64,000 nucleotides of DNA from Streptomyces acidiscabies (GTDB lineage Bacteria; Actinomycetota; Actinomycetes; Streptomycetales; Streptomycetaceae). The stretch spans positions 950,001 through 1,014,000 of the forward strand of contig NZ_JAGJBY010000001.1 in NCBI RefSeq assembly GCF_020010905.1, read 5' to 3'. Positions 10,443-18,312 of this stretch are shown here, piece after piece (position 1 is the stretch's first letter; each line of letters opens with the position of its first letter). The position numbers and the translations under genes were made by a program. Under the pieces are notes generated by a model. It was not told the DNA's origin, ran no database searches, and worked only from the letters and a program-made list of their open reading frames with translations.

Positions 10443-11765
10443 TCAGCCGGTGAAGGCGTCCAGCCCTTCCGGGGTTCCCCAGCCCGTCGGACCGTCGTAG
10501 CCGGACTTCGCCGTGCACAGGTAGCTCGCGCTGGACGAGCAGGTGCCGTTCGAGCCGCTGGTGACGTCGTTCAGCGCGGAGGTGCCGGCCGCGCTGTAGA
10601 TGTACGACGCCGGGTAGTCGCTGCTGCCGGGGGTGCCGGCGAGGGCGTACACGGACGCGATGATCGGGGACGAGGCGGAGGTGCCGCCGAAGGTGTACCA
10701 GCCGGCGGTGACGCCGTACGAGTCGTACACCGCGACGCCCGTCGCCGGGTCCGCGACGGCCGAGGTGTCGGCGATCGCGCGCTTCGTGCAGCCGGTGTCG
10801 GTCTGCCAGGACGGCTTCGCGTCGTACGCGGAGCAGCCGGAGCCGGTGCCTTCGGTGGACGAGGTGTTCCACACGGACTCGGTCCAACCGCGGCTGTTCG
10901 ACGCGGTCTTGAGCGCGGTGCCGCCGACGGCCGTCACGTACTTCGACGCGGCCGGGTACTCGGCGCCGTAGCCCTCGTCACCGGCGGAGACGGTGATCGC
11001 GACGCCGGGGTGGTTGAAGTACGAGGAGTCGTACGAGGTGTCGCTCGACGACTCGGAGCCGCCGTAGCTGTTGGAGACGAACTTGGCGCCCAGCTTGACG
11101 GCCTCGTTCACGGCGGTGCCGAGGTTGGCCATGCTGGAGGAACTCGCCTCCACCAGGAGGATGTTGGCGTTCGGGGCGATCGCCGAGACCATGTCCAGGT
11201 CCAGGGAGATCTCCTGGCCCCAGCCGCTGTCCGCCGTCGGGAGCGAGGTGGTCGAGCCGGTCTGGGAGACCTTCTTGAAGCAGCCGTTGGCCGTCGTGCA
11301 GGCGCTCAGACCGTAGTTCGCGCGGTACTTGGCGAGGTCCGCCTCCGCGTTCGGGTCGTCGTACGCGTCGACGATCGCGATCGTCTCGCCGGAGCCGTTG
11401 CTCGCGGCGGCGTCGGTCAGGCCGTACGCGTCCTGGAGGTCGCTCGGGCCGAAGCCGGTCGGGGTGGCGCTGGCCGCCTTCGGGGTGAGCGCCGCGCCCT
11501 TGTGCGACTTCGCCGCCTTCTCCTTCGAGAACGCGGTGACTCCGCCCGTCACGCGGAAGGAGTTGCAGGTCAGGTCGCCCGCGTGCTTCGGGGTCGAGCA
11601 GGGGGTCGCCGTCCAGGTGACGGGGGAACTCGCCGCCGGGGTCGCCGCGTTCGCCTGTGCCGCTGTGCCGAGGCCCGCGAGGAGGAGAGCGGCGGTGCCG
11701 AAGGCCGCGCCGCCGGTGCGGCGCCATCTGCCGGATATGGCAGGGGTGTTGTCGGTCGTACGCAA
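10443..11765 (-). CDS. Secreted S53 (sedolisin-like) serine peptidase
   Basis: Putative extracellular acid-type serine-carboxyl endopeptidase, 440 aa. Signal peptide at residues 1 to about 40 (basic start, AALLLAGLGT core, cleavage near AQANA). Sedolisin catalytic residues are visible: Glu about 185 and Asp about 189 in GWGQEISLD, the oxyanion Asp in SAGDEG, and the nucleophile Ser in GGTSASSP. The activation prodomain is short or absent. I chose the TTG at 11765 because an AGGAGG lies 7 nt upstream and the signal peptide starts there; the longer frame from 11873 would put extra residues before it. Monocistronic, with its own terminator. Confidence 0.85.
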   Translation of the reverse strand: MRTTDNTPAISGRWRRTGGAAFGTAALLLAGLGTAAQANAATPAASSPVTWTATPCSTPKHAGDLTCNSFRVTGGVTAFSKEKAAKSHKGAALTPKAASATPTGFGPSDLQDAYGLTDAAASNGSGETIAIVDAYDDPNAEADLAKYRANYGLSACTTANGCFKKVSQTGSTTSLPTADSGWGQEISLDLDMVSAIAPNANILLVEASSSSMANLGTAVNEAVKLGAKFVSNSYGGSESSSDTSYDSSYFNHPGVAITVSAGDEGYGAEYPAASKYVTAVGGTALKTASNSRGWTESVWNTSSTEGTGSGCSAYDAKPSWQTDTGCTKRAIADTSAVADPATGVAVYDSYGVTAGWYTFGGTSASSPIIASVYALAGTPGSSDYPASYIYSAAGTSALNDVTSGSNGTCSSSASYLCTAKSGYDGPTGWGTPEGLDAFTG

Positions 11766-12096
11766 GGTACAGCCTCCTGGAAGTGGGGTGTTCAGGGGCG
11801 GTGCGGGTGAAGTGTGGGGAGTGTGGGCGGCGGCCCGGCGACGACTGTGGCTTGTTGGGTACGCGACAAACAAGACAGGTGGCGGAATCCTGACTTCCGC
11901 GTTACTGAACGAGGTTCAGGGATTGCCCGGGGTTGGCCTCGGAATGGCCCGTGGATGAGGGGGGCTTGACCTGGGAAACGTGCGCGTTACGAAAGGGGCA
12001 AGGGTGTGGGTGGGGACGGTGACGTGCAGGAAGCGTCCTTGAGGGACTTTCACGCGGGGCGGCCGGGGGGTGCCGGGGAGGCTTGCGAGCGGTCCC
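11766..12096. promoter_or_regulatory. Upstream region of the sedolisin gene
   Basis: Non-coding gap of 331 bp between the start of the leftward peptidase gene and the stop of the TetR gene. It contains a perfect 6-bp inverted repeat CTGAAC-GAG-GTTCAG at 11905-11919, about 140 bp upstream of the peptidase start, which could be an operator. No coding frame looks genuine here, and I cannot place a promoter with confidence. Confidence 0.35.
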
Positions 12097-12708
12097 CTAC
12101 CTCGGGCGCAGACCCTCCACCAGCAGGTGCACGTGTGTGTCCAGTCGCGCCAGGATCTCCTCCGCCGGGTACGCGCCCGCCGCCACCAGGGCCGCCAGGC
12201 CGTGCAGGGACGTGGCGGTGAGGAGGGTGATGCTGTCCAGGTCCGCGTCGATGATCTCGCCGGAGGTCTTCGCGTCCGTGATGAGGGTGAGGAACGCCGC
12301 CAGGGAGCGTTCCACCGCGCCGGTGAACTGGGCCGCGGAGTCCGGGTCGTGCTTGCGGGTGTACATGAGCTCCAGGAGCTCGGAGTGGTCGGTGGCGAAG
12401 GTCAGGTACGCGCGGGCCAGGGCGGTGAGGCGGGGTTCCAGGGTGAGCGCCGGGTCGTTCGCCTCGTCCATCGCCGTGTTGAGGCGGTCGTAGCCGTCCA
12501 GGGCCAGCGCGTCGAGGAGGGCCTGCTTGTCCTTGAAGTGGCGGCCGGGGGCCGCGTGGCTCACGCCGGCCGTGCGGGCCAGTTCGCGGAGGGAGAGGGC
12601 CGCGACGCCCTTCTCACGCAGGGTGCGTTCCGCGCTCGCGAGGAGCGTGGAGCGGAGGTCTCCGTGGTGGTAGGGGCGGTTCCCGGACGGCGCGGACATG
12701 GGCGTCAT
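12097..12708 (-). CDS. TetR/AcrR family transcriptional regulator
   Basis: DNA-binding repressor of 203 aa. The TetR N-terminal helix-turn-helix is visible at about residues 20-65 (LRELARTAGVSHAAPGRHFKDKQALLDALA); the remaining all-helical domain would bind a ligand and dimerise. It is divergent from a short-chain dehydrogenase, and an imperfect palindrome in the 64-bp intergenic region (12729-12765) is its most likely operator. It probably represses the dehydrogenase and itself. The start could instead be the Met at codon 4. The ligand is unknown, perhaps a substrate of the dehydrogenase. Confidence 0.88.
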   Translation of the reverse strand: MTPMSAPSGNRPYHHGDLRSTLLASAERTLREKGVAALSLRELARTAGVSHAAPGRHFKDKQALLDALALDGYDRLNTAMDEANDPALTLEPRLTALARAYLTFATDHSELLELMYTRKHDPDSAAQFTGAVERSLAAFLTLITDAKTSGEIIDADLDSITLLTATSLHGLAALVAAGAYPAEEILARLDTHVHLLVEGLRPR

Positions 12709-12728
12709 CGTAGCGCGGAACCCGTTTC

Positions 12729-12765
12729 ATGTTGACGTTGCCATCATTGTTGGCGGCGTCTACAT
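12729..12765. promoter_or_regulatory. Candidate TetR operator over the SDR promoter
   Basis: Inverted repeat ATGTTGACGTTGCCA / TGGCGGCGTCTACAT (12 of 15 positions paired) around a 7-nt spacer. It overlaps a candidate promoter for the rightward gene: -35 TTGCCA at 12738-12743, 17-bp spacing, -10 TACATT at 12761-12766. The predicted transcription start would fall at about the ATG at 12773, so the dehydrogenase mRNA may be leaderless. Confidence 0.6.
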
Positions 12766-12772
12766 TGGGTCC

Positions 12773-13687
12773 ATGGCTGACACCGAACAGAGCAAGTGGA
12801 ACGTGGACCGGATGCCGGACCTCTCCGGCCGTACCGTCGTCGTCACCGGCGCCAACAGCGGCATCGGACTCACCGCGTCGCGAGCCCTCGCGGGCGCCGG
12901 GGCGCATGTCGTCCTCGCCGTACGGGACGTCGAGCGGGGGCAGGCCGCCGCCTCCGGGCTGAACGGCAGCACCGAGGTGCGCCGGCTCGACCTCGCCGAC
13001 CTCGGGTCGGTACGGGACTTCGCGCGGGACTGGGAGGCGCGCCCGCTGCACGTCCTCATCAACAACGCGGGCGTCATGGCGATCCCCGAGGCGCGTACGG
13101 CGGACGGCTTCGAGATGCAGTTCGGTACGAACCACCTGGGCCACTTCGCGCTGACCAACCTCCTCCTGCCGTACGTCGAGGACCGCGTCGTCAGCCTTGC
13201 CTCCGGCGCGCACCGGGCGGGGCGGATCGCCTTCGACGACGTCAACCTCACGTCCGGCTACACGCCCGTCCGCGCCTACGCCCAGTCGAAGCTGGCGAAC
13301 CTCCTCTTCACGCTGGAGCTCCAGCGCCGGCTGACGGCCGCGAACTCCTCCGTCCGGGCCCTGGCCGCGCTTCCCGGCTGGTCCGCCACGAACCTTCAGA
13401 GCCACCACGGCAACGCCCTCGTCCGCGGCGCCATGGCCGTCGGCAACCGTTTCTTCGCCCAGTCCAACCGGGCGGGTGCGCTGCCGACCCTGTACGCCGC
13501 GACCCAGGATCTTCCCGGGGCGAGCTATGTCGGGCCCGATGGGTTCGGGGAGATGCGGGGGGCGCCGACGTTGGTGGGGCGGACGGGGGCGGCGAGCGAT
13601 GCGGAAGCTGCACGCCGGCTGTGGACGTTGTCGGAGGAGATGACCGGGGTGGAGTTTCCGGTGGGGGTGGGGGTGGGGGTGAGGTGA
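12773..13687 (+). CDS. Short-chain dehydrogenase/reductase (SDR)
   Basis: NAD(P)-dependent oxidoreductase of 304 aa, Rossmann fold. Visible motifs are the cofactor-binding TGANSGIG near residues 22-29, NNAGVMA (NNAG) near 97-103, and a YAQSK (YxxxK) catalytic pair near residue 168 preceded by an SLASGA stretch that supplies the Ser. Length and motifs fit the retinol dehydrogenase/WW-domain-oxidoreductase-like SDRs. Start: the ATG at 12773, because upstream in-frame codons run back through the promoter and operator. Divergent from and probably controlled by the TetR repressor next to it. The substrate is unknown. Confidence 0.88.
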   Translation: MADTEQSKWNVDRMPDLSGRTVVVTGANSGIGLTASRALAGAGAHVVLAVRDVERGQAAASGLNGSTEVRRLDLADLGSVRDFARDWEARPLHVLINNAGVMAIPEARTADGFEMQFGTNHLGHFALTNLLLPYVEDRVVSLASGAHRAGRIAFDDVNLTSGYTPVRAYAQSKLANLLFTLELQRRLTAANSSVRALAALPGWSATNLQSHHGNALVRGAMAVGNRFFAQSNRAGALPTLYAATQDLPGASYVGPDGFGEMRGAPTLVGRTGAASDAEAARRLWTLSEEMTGVEFPVGVGVGVR

Positions 13688-13888
13688 CGGCGTCTGCCGC
13701 ATCGCCGGTCGTGGCGGAAAGGGCCTGTGCGCGGGGGGTTCGCTGTTGACGGTCCGGCTTCCTGGGTAGAAGTCCCTTGCGCACAGCGGGCCGTCGGGTG
13801 CGTTTCCCTGCCCTGAATGTGGCCCGATCCTGGCCTGGGGGCCGATCGCGAGTACCGGGATGTGGCAGGCGGTTGGGAGGAGACGGCG

Positions 13889-14110
13889 GTGGTCGAGGAG
13901 AGTGGGCCGGTTGTCTGGTGGAAGAGCAGTTACAGCAACCAGGAGGGAGGGGGTTGTTGCGAGGTCGCTCGCCTCCCGGTCTGTGTCCGGGTACGTGACT
14001 CCAAGGCTCCCGAGCGGGCGATGCTCGGTTTCTCCTTCCCCGCCTGGCGGGCCGCAGTAGCGTACTGGGGAGAGAGAACGGCCGCTGGGGGCGCCCATGA
14101 GCAGATGTGA
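13889..14110 (+). CDS. DUF397 domain protein
   Basis: Small protein of 73 aa made almost entirely of a DUF397 domain: WWKSSYSN near the start, a GGGCCEVA stretch, VRVRDSK, and FSFPAWRAAVA at the end, all in family order. DUF397 proteins act as partners of Scr1-type XRE regulators such as the DUF5753 protein encoded about 0.7 kb away at 14791-15645. I chose the GTG at 13889 because GGGAGGAG sits 6 nt upstream and the domain begins just after; the longer frame from 13817 adds unrelated residues. Overlaps the next ORF by 14 nt. Confidence 0.75.
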   Translation: MVEESGPVVWWKSSYSNQEGGGCCEVARLPVCVRVRDSKAPERAMLGFSFPAWRAAVAYWGERTAAGGAHEQM

Positions 14111-14396
14111 TGCAGACGATCCGGATGGCGAAGCGCCGCGCGGGCGGCGGGAGTTCACCCGCTACTGCCTGGTCACCGGGCTGGCGTCCGCGGCGGCGGG
14201 GGCGGCTGCGTCGCTGCTGGGCGGGGATCTCGTCGTCCGGCTGGTGCTGTGGGTGTCGGTCCTCGCGCTGATGTCCGGTGCTGCAGGCTGGTGGTGGGCG
14301 TCGGCCCCGGCTATCGCTCATCGGTGGACGGTGGGTCTTTTGGTGCGTCCGGCAGCGAAGGGCGTATCGACTCGAACGCCTTCGCGAAGGTCCTGA
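14097..14396 (+). CDS. Small hypothetical membrane protein
   Basis: ORF of 99 aa overlapping the end of the DUF397 gene by 14 nt. A hydrophilic N terminus is followed by two hydrophobic segments (about residues 24-43 and 45-66, the latter VVRLVLWVSVLALMSGAAGWWW). I recognise no domain. The C-terminal part overlaps the convergent gene at 14311-14766 by 86 bp and looks less coding-like, so the true gene may be degraded at its end. The overlap with the DUF397 gene suggests coupled translation. Confidence 0.4.
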   Translation: MSRCDADDPDGEAPRGRREFTRYCLVTGLASAAAGAAASLLGGDLVVRLVLWVSVLALMSGAAGWWWASAPAIAHRWTVGLLVRPAAKGVSTRTPSRRS

Positions 14397-14766
14397 TCAG
14401 CAGGACGGCCGCGCTGAAACTGCCTGCCACGCAGGCTTCCGGCGGGATTCCCATCCGGACGCCCGCGTAGGCCACGAGAGTCAGAGTGGCCGAGGAGAAC
14501 AGCGCCAGCGCGGTCAGGTTGCGTAACACCCGTATGAGGTCGTCGGTGTGTGCTCTTCTCCGCCGTATCGCGTTGTCGGTGTCCTCGGTGCGCAGCTGCT
14601 GCAACCGCGTGCACGCTTTGTCGCTGGTGAGGCCCTGCGCGGTGAGTGAGCTGGGCACCGACGGGGCGCGGGCGGACGCCCGGTTCGTCGGCCGGGTGGT
14701 GTTGCCAGGAGAGCGACCGGCGCCCGGGCGCCGACTCCTCCGCCTCTCGTTCACCATGGCATGCAC
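14311..14766 (-). CDS. Hypothetical two-helix membrane protein
   Basis: ORF of up to 151 aa (an alternative ATG lies at 14757). The N-terminal third is basic and Pro/Ser-rich. A charged amphipathic stretch (RLQQLRTEDTDNAIRRRRAHTDD) then precedes two hydrophobic segments (about residues 88-108 and 115-128), and the tail is acidic. No known domain recognised. It is the same strand as and 24 bp downstream of the DUF5753 regulator, so it may be co-transcribed with it. It overlaps the convergent small membrane-protein ORF. Confidence 0.45.
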   Translation of the reverse strand: MHAMVNERRRSRRPGAGRSPGNTTRPTNRASARAPSVPSSLTAQGLTSDKACTRLQQLRTEDTDNAIRRRRAHTDDLIRVLRNLTALALFSSATLTLVAYAGVRMGIPPEACVAGSFSAAVLLIRTFAKAFESIRPSLPDAPKDPPSTDER

Positions 14767-14790
14767 GCCCCCGTCGGTGCCTGGTCGGAA

Positions 14791-15645
14791 TCAGGACAGA
14801 TTCAATTGCCCGAGAACCTCGTCGATGAGTGCGATCGATGCCTCCTGGCTCAACGCCTTGTCGGTGAGGTCCTCGAAGCACTCCTGGTAGAGAGCCACCT
14901 TCGCGCGGTCGTCCCGGTTGGTGAGGACACCACTCGTCCCGGCGAGGTAGAGCACGTCCTCGTCGTCGTGGTAGCCGAAGAGGATGAAGCTGTCTTCCAG
15001 ACTGGCGTGAGCTCCGGCGGAGAACGGCAGGATCTGGAGCGTGATCTTCCCGGTCTCGGCCAGCCGCTTGACGTGTGTCAGCTGGTTGCGCATGGTGCTC
15101 GCGCCACCGATGAGGCGTCGTACGGCTGCCTCGTCGACGATCATCGCCAGGGCCGGGCCGCCGTCGGCGAAGACGCGTTCCTGCCGGGCGGTCCTGAGGT
15201 CGGTGAGGCGTTGAGCCTGAGTGACGCTGGGCAAGGCCGCGAAGATCGCTTCGATGTAGTCCACGGTCTGGAGCAGGCCGATGAAGAACGTCGGGTGGTA
15301 GGCGCGAATGGTGTGGGCCGCGCTCTCGTAGCCCAGGTACTGGGCGAACGTCGGAGTGATGATGTCGCTGTAGTCGGACCACCACGACTGGCCCTTGCTG
15401 CCGCGCGCTGCCTGTTCCAGGTCCCCGACGACCGCTTCGTCGTCGACCTCGTACAGCCGCAACATCGCCTGGAGGTCGGTGACGGACAGGCTCACCGTCC
15501 CCGCCTCGATCCTGATCACCTTGGAGAGCGACCAGTCGAGACGGTCCGCGGCCTCCCGCTGCGTGAGCCCCGTCTTGTCCCGTGCGGCCTTCAACGCGAG
15601 GCGAAGCTTGCGTCGGTTCAGGCTGGGATCGGAGGCGCTGGGCAT
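14791..15645 (-). CDS. XRE-family regulator with DUF5753 (Scr1-type)
   Basis: Transcriptional regulator of 284 aa. N-terminal helix-turn-helix at about residues 15-60 (KTGLTQREAADRLDWSLSKVIRIE). The remainder is a DUF5753 domain, recognisable by WWSDYSDIITPTFAQYLGYE, the LQTVDYIEAIF segment and ERVFADGGPALAMIVDEAAVRR. These regulators are very numerous in Streptomyces and usually pair with a DUF397 protein; the partner here is probably 13889-14110. RBS GGAGAT lies 6 nt before the ATG. The targets are unknown. Confidence 0.9.
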   Translation of the reverse strand: MPSASDPSLNRRKLRLALKAARDKTGLTQREAADRLDWSLSKVIRIEAGTVSLSVTDLQAMLRLYEVDDEAVVGDLEQAARGSKGQSWWSDYSDIITPTFAQYLGYESAAHTIRAYHPTFFIGLLQTVDYIEAIFAALPSVTQAQRLTDLRTARQERVFADGGPALAMIVDEAAVRRLIGGASTMRNQLTHVKRLAETGKITLQILPFSAGAHASLEDSFILFGYHDDEDVLYLAGTSGVLTNRDDRAKVALYQECFEDLTDKALSQEASIALIDEVLGQLNLS

Positions 15646-16031
15646 GGAAATCTCCTTCCTGGCCGCGCTCCACGCACTGCACGGGACCAGAACGCGACCA
15701 AGGCGTCTAGGTCAACGTTGCTTGCGTGTCAAGAGCCCCAGTGGGCGAGCCTATGACAACGTCACACCGCTTGGTAGCCGAACGGTGTAGGCCAGTCAGG
15801 CATTTTCCTTACGGCTACTGCCGAACTGCCATGTCACCGAGTGGTGCGGTCAAGGAGCGCTTACCCAAACGCCATATGTCTAATCGACCGATCGAGTGAC
15901 GATGTTCGATTGTGTCCGGCGTCACACCAGGCCCGGGTTTGGAGTGACGCATGGGGAGCACCCTGTCGTCGGTAGCTCTTCGACAGCCCGGATTGATGTT
16001 TTTCTCACCTTGATGGTTCAGAGTGACCCCG
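15646..16031. other. Intergenic region without recognised gene
   Basis: Stretch of 386 bp between two divergently transcribed genes (XRE-DUF5753 leftward, protease rightward). The short ORFs in it (for example leftward at 15815-16042) show no family features. It must hold both promoters. A small CAACGTTG palindrome lies near 15713, about 70 bp upstream of the regulator gene, but I see no clear operator or terminator. Confidence 0.5.
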
Positions 16032-16811
16032 ATGAACCGCACCCGCCCCCAGGGGAACCGAAGGTTCGCGCTGCTCGGCGCGACGGTGTTGATGGCAGGG
16101 AGTTGTGTCCTGGCGTCGGCGGCTGTCGCCGATGACGGGGGTGGGCCGTTGGGTGTGACGGTGGTGGCTCAGGGGGAGGCGGCTGCGGCTGCGGCGCGGG
16201 TGGGGGCGTTGTTCTACGCGGACGATGTGGGGAAGCCGGCGGGGGAGCATTTCTGTACGGCGTCGGTGGTGGAGAGCCAGGGGCGGGATCTGATCGTTAC
16301 CGCCGCTCATTGTTTTGGTGGGGACGATGGGTCCGGGTTCGTTTTTGTGCCGGGGTACAAGGACGGGAAGGCGCCCTACGGGATCTGGAAGGTGCGGAAG
16401 AGTTTCCTGCCCGCCGGATGGGCCAAGGAGCAGGACGAGGACAGTGACATCGCCTTCGCCGCCCTCGCGCCCAACGCCGAGCACCGCGACATCGAGGATG
16501 TCGTCGGAGGCAACCTCTTCGCCCCCGGCACCGCCACCGGCGCTTCTCCCGTGACCGTCACCGGGTACCCGGACACCTCCGAGCGGGCGATCACCTGCAC
16601 CAACCGGCCGGCCGTGCACAGCAGTACGCAGCAGCGCATCGAGTGCCCCCGGTTCAGCGCGGGGACCAGCGGCAGCCCCTGGGTGAACGGGCACCACGAG
16701 GTCGTCGGCGTGCTCGGCGGGCACGAGCAGGGCGGGGACACGGACGACGTGTCGTACAGCGTCGTGCTGGGGGCGGAGGCCGAGGCTCTGTACAAGGAGG
16801 CAGGGGGGTGA
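16032..16811 (+). CDS. Secreted trypsin-like serine protease (S1 family)
   Basis: Extracellular endopeptidase of 259 aa. Signal peptide at residues 1 to about 33 (RR, hydrophobic ALLGATVLMAGSCVLASAA). Catalytic triad visible: His in VTAAHCFG, Asp in DEDSDIAFA, Ser in SAGTSGSPW. One probable disulphide (HFCTAS and AAHC) is typical of the fold. It lacks a large prodomain, so it is closer to bacterial glutamyl/V8-like or chymotrypsin-like secreted proteases than to Streptomyces SprA/SprB. Start: ATG 16032; an in-frame GTG three codons upstream (16023) is an equally acceptable choice. Confidence 0.85.
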   Translation: MNRTRPQGNRRFALLGATVLMAGSCVLASAAVADDGGGPLGVTVVAQGEAAAAAARVGALFYADDVGKPAGEHFCTASVVESQGRDLIVTAAHCFGGDDGSGFVFVPGYKDGKAPYGIWKVRKSFLPAGWAKEQDEDSDIAFAALAPNAEHRDIEDVVGGNLFAPGTATGASPVTVTGYPDTSERAITCTNRPAVHSSTQQRIECPRFSAGTSGSPWVNGHHEVVGVLGGHEQGGDTDDVSYSVVLGAEAEALYKEAGG

Positions 16812-16866
16812 CGGGCGTACGATCGTCTGTCGTATCGCGCGCCCTGAACGCTGGATAGAGAAGGTC

Positions 16867-17049
16867 TTGTCCCCCACGCCTCGCCTTCGTACGCCCGCCC
16901 CCCGCACCCCTCTTCCCCGCCGCGTCCCCGGCAGATCCTGGTCCCAGCAGGATGCCGTGAAGCCGGCCGCGGGACCTGTCCCCGACGTCCGCTGTCGCCG
17001 CTGCGGCGTCCCCCACGAGGCCGACGAGCCCTGCGGGACAGGGGATTAG
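16867..17049 (+). CDS. Possible small Cys-containing protein
   Basis: ORF of 60 codons with TTG start. The N-terminal half is Pro/Arg-rich; the C-terminal half carries CRRCGVPHEADEPC, a CxxC plus His and Cys arrangement that could bind zinc. A weak AGAAGG lies 2 nt before the TTG. No family recognised. It could be a spurious frame in GC-rich DNA; only the Cys/His pattern supports it. Confidence 0.3.
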   Translation: MSPTPRLRTPAPRTPLPRRVPGRSWSQQDAVKPAAGPVPDVRCRRCGVPHEADEPCGTGD

Positions 17050-17159
17050 AACGCCCTCGCGATGGACAGCCTCCGACCGGGGCGAACCTACCCGTGCGCG
17101 GCGAGTTCCCGCCGTAGACTGACGCGCGGTGACTCCCGGGCGGCGAGGGGCGGTTGACG

Positions 17160-18161
17160 GTGCGTAAGGCGTGGATCTGGGTGACCGCGGTCGCCGGGGC
17201 CGGGCTCGCGTTCGTCATGGTGCTCATCGTCGGGGTGTACCTGGTCGCCGGGAACATGGCGAACGGGGTGGGGGGCGGGACCAAGGCGCTCGCCAAGGGG
17301 GCCGTGCCCGCCGCTTATACCGCGCTCGTGCAGAAATGGGGCAACCTGTGCCCCGAGATCAATCCCGCGCTCCTCGCCGCGCAGCTCTATCAGGAGAGCG
17401 GATTCAATCCCCGCGCACAGAGCGCCGCCGCCGCGCAGGGAATAGCGCAATTCATTCCCGGTACCTGGGCGACGCACGGCCTCGACGCGAACGGGGACGG
17501 CAGGAAGGACGTCTGGGATCCCGCCGACGCCATTCCGTCCGCCGCCTCGTACGACTGCGAGATCGCGAAATACGTCAAGGACGTGCCCGGGAACGCCACG
17601 CACAACATGCTCGCCGCCTACAACGCGGGCGCGTACGCGGTCATCAAGTACGGGGGCGTACCGCCGTACAGCGAGACCCAGAATTACGTGAAGACCATCA
17701 CCACCCTCGAAGAGAGTTTCGCGGCGCCGGTCGGGCGGGTGTCGCCGTCCGAGCAGGCCGCCGGGGCGATCTATTACTCGCAGAAGAAACTCGGCACGCC
17801 TTATCTGTGGGGCGGCGACGGGACCGCCGCGGACGGCGGGCGGTTCGACTGCTCGGGGCTGACGAAGGCGGCGTACGAGAGTGTCGGCATCGAGCTGCCG
17901 CGCGTCGCCAACGACCAGTACAACGCCGGGCCGCACCCCACGCGGGCCGAACTGCTCCCCGGTGACCTGGTGTTCTTCTCCGACGACCTCACGAACTCGC
18001 GGGCCATCCGGCACGTCGGGATCTACGTCGGGGGCGGGTACATGATCGACGCGCCCCGTACGGGGGCCGTCATCCGGTTCGACCCGATCGACACACCCGA
18101 CTATTTCGGGGCGACCCGGGTCACCGCGGATGGCGCGAAAGCGCTGCCGACCAATGTCTGA
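17160..18161 (+). CDS. Bifunctional lytic transglycosylase / NlpC-P60 cell-wall hydrolase
   Basis: Membrane-anchored peptidoglycan hydrolase of about 333 aa. One N-terminal transmembrane segment (about residues 8-30). SLT domain at about 50-180 with catalytic Glu in QLYQESGFNP and family motifs AAAQGIAQFIPGTW and AAYNAGAYAV. NlpC/P60 (C40) domain at about 205-325 with the nucleophile in FDCSGL and the His in RHVGIYVG. The SLT + NlpC/P60 pairing is that of CwlT/TcpG hydrolases of Gram-positive conjugation systems, and I recall an equivalent (SCO4132) beside the cmd cluster in S. coelicolor. I prefer GTG 17160 over TTG 17154 because GAGGGG lies 9 nt before it. Confidence 0.87.
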   Translation: MRKAWIWVTAVAGAGLAFVMVLIVGVYLVAGNMANGVGGGTKALAKGAVPAAYTALVQKWGNLCPEINPALLAAQLYQESGFNPRAQSAAAAQGIAQFIPGTWATHGLDANGDGRKDVWDPADAIPSAASYDCEIAKYVKDVPGNATHNMLAAYNAGAYAVIKYGGVPPYSETQNYVKTITTLEESFAAPVGRVSPSEQAAGAIYYSQKKLGTPYLWGGDGTAADGGRFDCSGLTKAAYESVGIELPRVANDQYNAGPHPTRAELLPGDLVFFSDDLTNSRAIRHVGIYVGGGYMIDAPRTGAVIRFDPIDTPDYFGATRVTADGAKALPTNV

Positions 18162-18312
18162 AAACGGGTGACGGTTCCTTAAACCGGCCCTGGGCTGAGA
18201 TGGCGCATCTCCCTTCGATAACGTCTCAGTGATCATTCAGTGGAGACAGGAACGTTGTAAGCGGGGCCGTGCGTTCCTGTTGAGACGACCACGACGAAGG
18301 GGCCGCAGCACC

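Noticed and set aside
14318..15682. Leftward ORF of 454 codons
   Set aside because: Out-of-frame shadow of the DUF5753 regulator and neighbouring ORF; no family features.
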